NCBI GenBank assembly: GCA_030374735.1
Contig: JASCIV010000811.1
Coordinates: 1 to 11,845 of the forward strand
Direction: 5' to 3'
From: Gracilaria caudata
Taxonomy: Eukaryota; Rhodophyta; Florideophyceae; Gracilariales; Gracilariaceae
DNA length: 11,845 nucleotides
The position numbers were made by a program, and so were the translations under genes. The notes beneath the pieces were generated by a model. That model was not told the DNA's origin, did no database searches, and saw only the letters and a list, made by a program, of their open reading frames with translations. Positions 7,171-11,845 of the stretch are shown piece by piece. Numbering within the stretch: the first letter of the stretch is position 1; each line of letters opens with the position of its first letter.

Positions 7171-7929
7171 CGTGTATACGTGAGAGGACTGTTTTCTAAG
7201 ATTCATGAAAAGACGACAGTACGCATAATTTTGTATATGGGTATACTCTTTCTGGCTTGCATGGAAGTGGGTATAAATCATCCCAGAGTCTTGGGGCGCG
7301 ATAGTTCTAGCAGTGATTTTTATTTACTACAATGTTTTACTGAAGCAAGTTTCTCCATTGTGAACAAAACGTTGTACGACTTTCAACTTTTTATGGTAAA
7401 TGATGTTGGATTACAATTTATGTCTTGGATAATTAGTGAATTGTAATTTTTTCTGCAAACCTCAAAGTATAAGATTTGCTAGGACTCATGTTCGTTTCCA
7501 ATAGCATGCCTAACTGTTGGTTTTCTTGTATGGCTTTAGTGTTCTTGTATTTGAATGAAGAAACATAATAAGGACAACATATTGCTATTGACTTGGCTAA
7601 AAACGAAAGAAACAAGACTCTTAATTCAGAATTTGTAGAAACGAAACGTAGTTATTGGAATGATTATTCTTCAAGCAATAAGGTTTGTTCTTAAACGTAA
7701 CATGCACTGAAGCTGAGATTTAGGAACTGGATCATAAAGATAAAACTTGTTCACGTTTGACATGTCTTTATTCTTTAATATGTTCTGGGAAACCTTGCTC
7801 AGATTTTATTCTGAATATAGGTTAAGAATTTGGTGCAATGGGGCTCTAGCTCTTAGTGGCACTTGACGCGCTATAATTCAAAAGTTATTGACAAACAAAT
7901 TCAGTGATATTCTGTTGCTAAAAATGAAT
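7171..7929. other. AT-rich spacer, nothing recognised
   Basis: Apart from a doubtful 115-codon frame that overlaps its left end (7099-7446), no coding, RNA or repeat signal stands out. Confidence 0.45.
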
Positions 7930-7974
7930 TGTCACATCGTGACAGCGTTAATTGATTCCACTTAAAAGTGGAAT
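7930..7974. repeat. Two adjacent small hairpins
   Basis: TGTCAC-ATC-GTGACA (7930-7944) is followed closely by ATTCCACTT-AA-AAGTGGAAT (7955-7974, 9-bp arms). They lie about 70 bp before the CCAAT/GCGGCC array and may mark the edge of the inserted segment or regulatory DNA. Confidence 0.4.
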
Positions 7975-8041
7975 TCAACGTGGACAGTTACTGCAAGATC
8001 TCCAGCGAAGGCCATCGGTTATGGGCGGCAGGTTGTGTTGG

Positions 8042-8140
8042 CCAATCATATTGTGATTGCGGCCTCTATTGACCAATCGATTTATTTTTGCGTCCTTTCT
8101 CGTAGCCAATCAGATCATGCTTGCGGCCTCTACAGTTTCC
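8042..8140 (+). repeat. CCAAT/GCGGCC array, three units, upstream of the membrane-protein gene
   Basis: CCAAT at 8042, 8073 and 8106 (spacings 31 and 33 bp), each followed by a T-rich centre and GCGGCCTCT or a decayed form. The third unit is 33/35 identical to the inverted copy at 3353-3387. Further ATTGG (inverse CCAAT) sites sit at 8144 and 8182. The array lies 215-313 bp before the start codon at 8355, a position where CCAAT boxes commonly work through NF-Y. So a mobile repeat may supply or decorate this promoter; that role is inference. Confidence 0.65.
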
Positions 8141-8154
8141 TCTATTGGACGAAG

Positions 8155-8162
8155 ATATTATA
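8155..8162 (+). promoter_or_regulatory. TATA-like element for the 483-residue gene
   Basis: TATTATAG, about 190 bp before the ATG and just after the CCAAT array. A weak consensus match; position supports it. Confidence 0.25.
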
Positions 8163-8354
8163 GGGTATTTGGACGTCGTTGATTGGTCGCACGTTGTCTG
8201 TGAGACAAATGCTTACCACACATTTTAGTGGAGAAAATTGGCTACGGACCTTAGAGAGCTCGCCACCGCAGAATGACAGAAGCTGCACCTCGAAAACCTC
8301 GCGACTCCACACCCTTCCACCAAATGCTTTTGGTTTCCCTCGCGACTCAACGTC

Positions 8355-9806
8355 ATGGCCATTCGGACCAACATAGACGTGAGCACCTTCAACATTATCC
8401 GATACCTCCTTCTCGGGATTGTGCTGGAGTCCATTGTCAGAAGGAGTCTTGACAGTTTCGAACACTTCCGTCGTCGCCTGAGCCTTCATCGCGGACAACC
8501 GGTGTTCATATCCGCTCATCGAATAGACCGGTATGACACCCTCAGAGCACTCACATCTGGCCGTCTTCTCTCAGGCTCGGTGCTACTGTTGCTCACTGCG
8601 CTGGCTTATACTGCAGAGCTGGCCCTCGAGTACGCGGTGGACTCCAGCGCCATTCGCTATGCCATTCCGGGCAACGTGACTCGCGTAGAACAACGCGCAG
8701 GCGTCTGCTCGCGGGAGGAGATGATCGCAAGTGGGAACGCTCTCGACGTAGCATTCATTGCCGATCAATGCGTGGTACTGGAAGACAACACATACCGATT
8801 CTACCGCCCTATCTGGGCGGTATCAACAAGTGCGGACGATAGAGTTAATGACGATGGACTGCGTGTGTTGTGTGAAGCCGTTGACGACAACATGCTATAC
8901 GAAGGAGGTGGTCTCTATGCCCCTTCTGCCACGGTGAAGGGATCTCCGGATGTTCTCGAGCTAATCCAGACGCTCAGCGAGAACTCGTATATATCAGCTG
9001 GAGATATATGGACCCCGATCTTCGTGTTGAATGTAAGTTCTAGTGACGTCATTCAAACGTCTTCGTTCGCAACGCGTGGGGATCAGTTTTCCTTATCGTT
9101 CTTCTTTACCAATATCTCGAGAACCGCTGTGCGGTGCATAGGCTTCATAGGCGGCGCTCAACGCCAAGATACGTTCATGGTCCAACTTGCGGGATGCTTG
9201 AACGGTTTCGACGAAGACAGTGCGCTTGTCCTCACCTACGGTTCGAGCTTTGTTCAGGTGGGGTCGGACGACGGTGCTGGTGGTGTCACTAGTGAATGGA
9301 ACACACCCGTGGCGTTTGAGGTCCGCACGCGCATACCGCAGTACTTCAAGGGAATAAGAATAGATGGATTCAACTCTGGGGCGAATGCGGAAACGTATTC
9401 TTCATTTCTCGCGCGCTCCTTCCCGCAAGATGTGATCAATCTCAACAAGTATGCCATTGCGTATCGATTCTGCGACCAAATTGCGTTGCCAGTCAGGAAT
9501 GGCACGTCTTGGGAGGAAGAATTTGAATTCGCGAGCTCTGAAGTGCGAGTAACAGCGACGATAGAAGAATGGGCCATCGTGCTGGCGGTCTGCTGGGTGG
9601 TGGTAGTGACGGTGTCCCACTTTCTGGTTTCTTTGGTGGCGGCTTGGAAGAAAATGCCCGACAAAGTGCTGGGGGAACAAAACATTCTTCGTCGCTGGGC
9701 AGAAGAGAACGATGCAAAGCAGATGGAGGAGAGGACGGTGCCGTTCTTGTCTGTAGAAGGAGGAGTGAGAGACGGGCGTATCACTGCAAATCTGAGGTCA
9801 GGGTAA
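8355..9806 (+). CDS. Membrane-anchored glycoprotein-like protein, 483 residues, function unknown
   Basis: A single uninterrupted exon. The ATG at 8355 has G at -3 and G at +4. A first, weaker hydrophobic segment (about 12-28, with Arg16 and Glu25 inside) is followed by an Arg/His-rich stretch (29-70), then a strong membrane segment (about 69-91) and a second strong one near the C-terminus (406-431). The positive-inside rule puts 29-70 and the charged tail 432-483 in the cytosol, and the roughly 315-residue region 92-405 outside or in the lumen. That ectodomain has six cysteines (118, 139, 173, 261, 281, 373) and four N-glycosylation sequons (Asn107, 226, 253, 382), all in the predicted exposed part, which supports the topology. 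No enzyme motif or named domain is recognised. A receptor, cell-wall-associated or lineage-specific surface protein is possible. A repeat-derived CCAAT array lies upstream and a stem-loop follows the stop. Confidence 0.9.
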   Translation: MAIRTNIDVSTFNIIRYLLLGIVLESIVRRSLDSFEHFRRRLSLHRGQPVFISAHRIDRYDTLRALTSGRLLSGSVLLLLTALAYTAELALEYAVDSSAIRYAIPGNVTRVEQRAGVCSREEMIASGNALDVAFIADQCVVLEDNTYRFYRPIWAVSTSADDRVNDDGLRVLCEAVDDNMLYEGGGLYAPSATVKGSPDVLELIQTLSENSYISAGDIWTPIFVLNVSSSDVIQTSSFATRGDQFSLSFFFTNISRTAVRCIGFIGGAQRQDTFMVQLAGCLNGFDEDSALVLTYGSSFVQVGSDDGAGGVTSEWNTPVAFEVRTRIPQYFKGIRIDGFNSGANAETYSSFLARSFPQDVINLNKYAIAYRFCDQIALPVRNGTSWEEEFEFASSEVRVTATIEEWAIVLAVCWVVVVTVSHFLVSLVAAWKKMPDKVLGEQNILRRWAEENDAKQMEERTVPFLSVEGGVRDGRITANLRSG

Positions 9807-9825
9807 CATCAGCCCGGGGTTCTTC

Positions 9826-9859
9826 AACGGTTAAGTGACCCCAGGGACATTTAGCCGTT
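9826..9859 (+). other. Stem in the 3' UTR
   Basis: AACGGTTAA (9826-9834) can pair with TTAGCCGTT (9851-9859), with one U-G wobble in RNA, around a 16-nt loop. It begins 20 nt after the stop codon and precedes a stronger hairpin. Confidence 0.35.
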
Positions 9860-9871
9860 AACCCTTGTCGC

Positions 9872-9899
9872 GGACATGGAAGACATTTCTTCCATGTCC
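9872..9899 (+). terminator. Perfect 12-bp stem-loop after the membrane-protein gene
   Basis: GGACATGGAAGA, loop CATT, TCTTCCATGTCC, beginning 66 nt after the stop codon. It is not followed by a T-tract, so it is not a bacterial-type terminator; in a eukaryote it would be a 3' UTR stem acting on stability, processing or localisation. 'Terminator' is the nearest available class. Confidence 0.45.
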
Positions 9900-10019
9900 T
9901 GAAAAGAATGATCTTTGTGCAGTTAACCAACCGTAATTGTAAGTAATTGATGACAGAGATACTGCAGTATTAATCAGAAACTGCGTAGTACTGAATGTTA
10001 TAACATTTATTAATAGGAT

Positions 10020-10430
10020 ACTGCAAAATGCAGTAAGCTGCATTTGCGCCGCTGCCAGGGCTCGTAGCGCCAAGATCGGCGGCCGTCGCGCACTCGGGGC
10101 GCCTTCCCTGACAGAAGGCCCATATGAATGAGCATAATATTATGATGAAACTCAACGCTACCTTCAGATCACAATCAGCAGAGCCCTTCACAAGAAGTGC
10201 ACAGCTGCACAGCTGCATCACATGAATTGTGTGCCGTGTCCGTGAATGGCTCAACGTGATCGACGATGAAGGCCAACGAACCACAGTCCTCACGCGCGTT
10301 CAGCGCCCTAACAGCTAACGCTGCTGTTACGAATACGATATAAAACGCGATGGAACTCACAATATTTCGCGAACATGCGCCATGCACGACAGATTGATCG
10401 TTGTGCGCCCAACGGCTCCAAATGCATCAG
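10020..10430 (-). pseudogene. Possible broken or spliced Cys-rich secretory reading frame
   Basis: On the minus strand one frame (open from the stop at 10427-10429 down to 10175) holds a strongly hydrophobic, signal-like stretch followed by Ala-Leu-Asn-Ala and a tail with four regularly scattered cysteines, ending in Leu-Cys-stop. A second, overlapping frame continues with more cysteines, another hydrophobic stretch (about 10113-10160) and further cysteines. Neither frame has an ATG in a suitable place. This looks like a secreted or membrane Cys-rich gene broken by a frameshift, or a gene whose first exon I cannot see. A GT...AG pair on the minus strand could also remove the second hydrophobic stretch. 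Chance remains a real alternative. Confidence 0.2.
10133..10144. repeat. 12-bp AT-rich palindrome
   Basis: CATAATATTATG, perfect. Possibly chance in AT-rich DNA. Confidence 0.3.
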
Positions 10431-11497
10431 AACAGCGGAGCAGACGAGAGTGAAAAGAAGGCGAGAAAGAGAAGTAGGCGCCAGGTGGGTGATCTGCACT
10501 TGCGTCCTGTGTTATGGTCTGTGGGGGGCTTGATGGTAGCTAGGTGTTTGGTGAGTGCTTTGCGTGCTGGAAATCAGATCACTTACAGGGGTATGCTATC
10601 TTTAGCTTTGAACACGGAGTTCAGGTGAGTTGTGAAAGTAGCGTAACTTGTCGCGGTGAAGTCACTTTGCTTTTCTCCTGACGTTGCTGCACTGTAAATT
10701 CGTGGTGTGTAAGGCACTTTCTCCTCAATCATGTACGAGCACATGGTTATGAAGACGTGTGTGCGCTGTCATTCAGTTATACTGTAAGCGTAAGCTACGT
10801 AACTTGCCTGTTCTCGCGCTTGATCTCCCTCCGCGACCGTCGAGCACATTCTCGTTTGCGGACGCGGATGCGCCGGAGGTGGCGGCGGCGCCGGTGTTGC
10901 ACCGCGAACGACAAGCGCAAAGACGGTGGCGCTGGAGGCGCGGTGCTGTAGTCGGATGGATGGTTGGTGTTGAGCGATGGCGCGGTGTTGTGTGGCTCAC
11001 TTTGCGTGGAGAACGTGCACGTATGCAGGGATGGCTGCGTTTGTGTGCGGTGCATTTGAACAGAGTTGACGCCGTGGACATGGGGGAGACGACGATGTGC
11101 GTTGCTCTTCGCGCTACGTAGATCTGCATTTCGAAAATAATTGGGATCACACGCCTGTCGGCGCGCGTTCAGCCTGGCCGCATAGTATCAAATACGTTTG
11201 AAACAGAGGCGAGCGCAAGATGGTTGGAAGCTTATTCGTATGTACATATTATTATGATGATGGCGAAGGAGGGATAAGAGATGCGCCATGCTTTGTTATG
11301 GATGGCAGTTGCTGTCCGCAACAACGTGCACTGTCTCGCCCGGCACTGCGTGCCACACTCGCTGTCATACCAGTGCCGTACTGCCCATTGCGGCAGAAGG
11401 GGTGTGCATCCTGCTGATCATCAAAAATTCCCGTAGGTCCCATGCCAGTACCACGTCCTATCCAAAATCACCACCCACTCGCCATCAATTCATTGTT
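10431..11497. other. GC-richer spacer without a confident gene
   Basis: CpG- and GGC-rich DNA, most marked at 10840-10950 where GGC/GCG triplets cluster. Overlapping open frames on both strands here follow from low stop-codon frequency and are low-complexity (Arg/Trp-rich or Pro/His-rich). A good donor-like CAG|GTGAGT occurs at 10622-10630 and overlaps a stop codon, so an exon ending there is imaginable but unsupported. Confidence 0.4.
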
Positions 11498-11528
11498 CTC
11501 AGCGCGGCCCTAACACTGCCGCGCTGAG
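11498..11528. repeat. Perfect 11-bp GC-rich hairpin
   Basis: CTCAGCGCGGC (11498-11508), loop CCTAACACT, GCCGCGCTGAG (11518-11528). Very stable. No clear gene lies next to it to say whether it ends a transcript. Confidence 0.55.
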
Positions 11529-11845
11529 CGCCTTTAACGCAACCACAGAATACAGATGGCGCCAAGATCCCGAGCGCACTGTGTTACAAAAACTACAGCG
11601 CCAGCGCCACCGCAGCCTTGAAGCCGTATGTTGCGTGGCCCCATGCCGCCGGCGTCCCGCCCCTCCCCTCGCAAAAGAATAAAATTGGGCGTGTTAAGCA
11701 CCGCGTTCGCGTTTGTCATTCCGCTCACCTGTTTAATCTCGTTATTATAAACGCGCGCGATATGCGCACAATGTAACAGATCGATAGCACAGTGACGTAC
11801 CGAACAGAACTGTGATGAATACTGTAGAACAGTAACGTAGTTTGT
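11529..11845. other. Right edge, nothing firmly recognised
   Basis: Contains a TATAAA (about 11746) on the plus strand and a donor-like CAG|GTGAGC on the minus strand near 11724-11732; either could belong to a gene beyond the window. ACAGTGACGTA and ACAGTAACGTA near the very end form a short imperfect direct repeat. Confidence 0.35.

Noticed and set aside
7099..7446. 115-codon plus-strand frame with an ATG
   Set aside because: Length is near what chance allows in this much sequence, it reads through a hairpin, and no homology or domain is recognised. I would revisit it only with transcript evidence.
8142..8519. 125-codon minus-strand frame
   Set aside because: Antisense to the promoter, 5' UTR and first codons of the 483-residue gene; a shadow frame.
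10757..11150. Long overlapping frames on both strands in GC-rich DNA
   Set aside because: Few stop codons are expected there; the products are Arg/Trp-rich or Pro/His-rich low complexity with no domain or convincing start.
11220..11417. 65-codon frame with seven cysteines and a good Kozak ATG
   Set aside because: Tempting after the gene at 941-1240, but it has no signal peptide and the cysteine pattern is irregular; chance is likely.
1..11845. tRNA, rRNA, bacterial operon or viral gene
   Set aside because: I saw no cloverleaf with a T-loop motif, no rRNA-like block, no Shine-Dalgarno-led gene string, and no recognisable viral or transposase protein.

Overview
This window is nuclear eukaryotic DNA, mostly intergenic and repeat-rich. 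Only two protein-coding genes are well supported, and neither needs an intron. One encodes a secreted, cysteine-rich mini-protein on the minus strand (941-1240). The other encodes a 483-residue membrane-anchored protein with a large N-glycosylatable ectodomain on the plus strand (8355-9806). Start codons sit in Kozak-like contexts, there are TATA- and CCAAT-like elements, and there are no bacterial operons or Shine-Dalgarno signals. Intronless, moderately GC-rich genes separated by AT-rich, transposon-derived spacer would fit a compact-gene alga such as a florideophyte red alga (for example a Chondrus-like genome). That placement is an inference; no marker gene in the window proves it.

Layout. 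1-930: one copy of a dispersed palindromic repeat (A, about 7-115), an imperfect hairpin (266-333), then unexplained spacer. 941-1240: secreted Cys-rich gene with a TATA-like box about 170 bp upstream of its ATG. 1250-2840: spacer with a near-perfect 55-nt hairpin (1930-1984) and a 19-bp palindrome (2710-2728). 2848-3035: second, longer copy (B) of the first repeat. 3353-4097: a probable foldback-type mobile element whose two ends carry inverted blocks of a roughly 31-bp CCAAT/GCGGCC repeat, with a long hairpin (3511-3573) inside. 4100-7930: AT-rich gene desert containing at least six copies of a palindrome around GACATATATGTC, a 247-bp foldback element (5028-5274) with an 11-bp tandem core, and another hairpin (7134-7170). 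8042-8140: another array of the same CCAAT/GCGGCC repeat, lying upstream of the 483-residue gene where it could act as promoter. 8355-9806: membrane protein gene, followed by a 12-bp perfect stem-loop at 9872-9899. 9900-11845: GC-richer spacer with a possible broken or spliced Cys-rich reading frame on the minus strand (10020-10430), and no confident gene.

The two genes share no obvious pathway beyond both making secretory-route products: a small disulfide-rich secreted protein and a surface- or endomembrane-anchored protein. The most interesting material is the repeat layer: the CCAAT/GCGGCC family occurs both in a probable mobile element and at a gene promoter, and the 4.5-7.1 kb interval has a regular set of operator-like palindromes.
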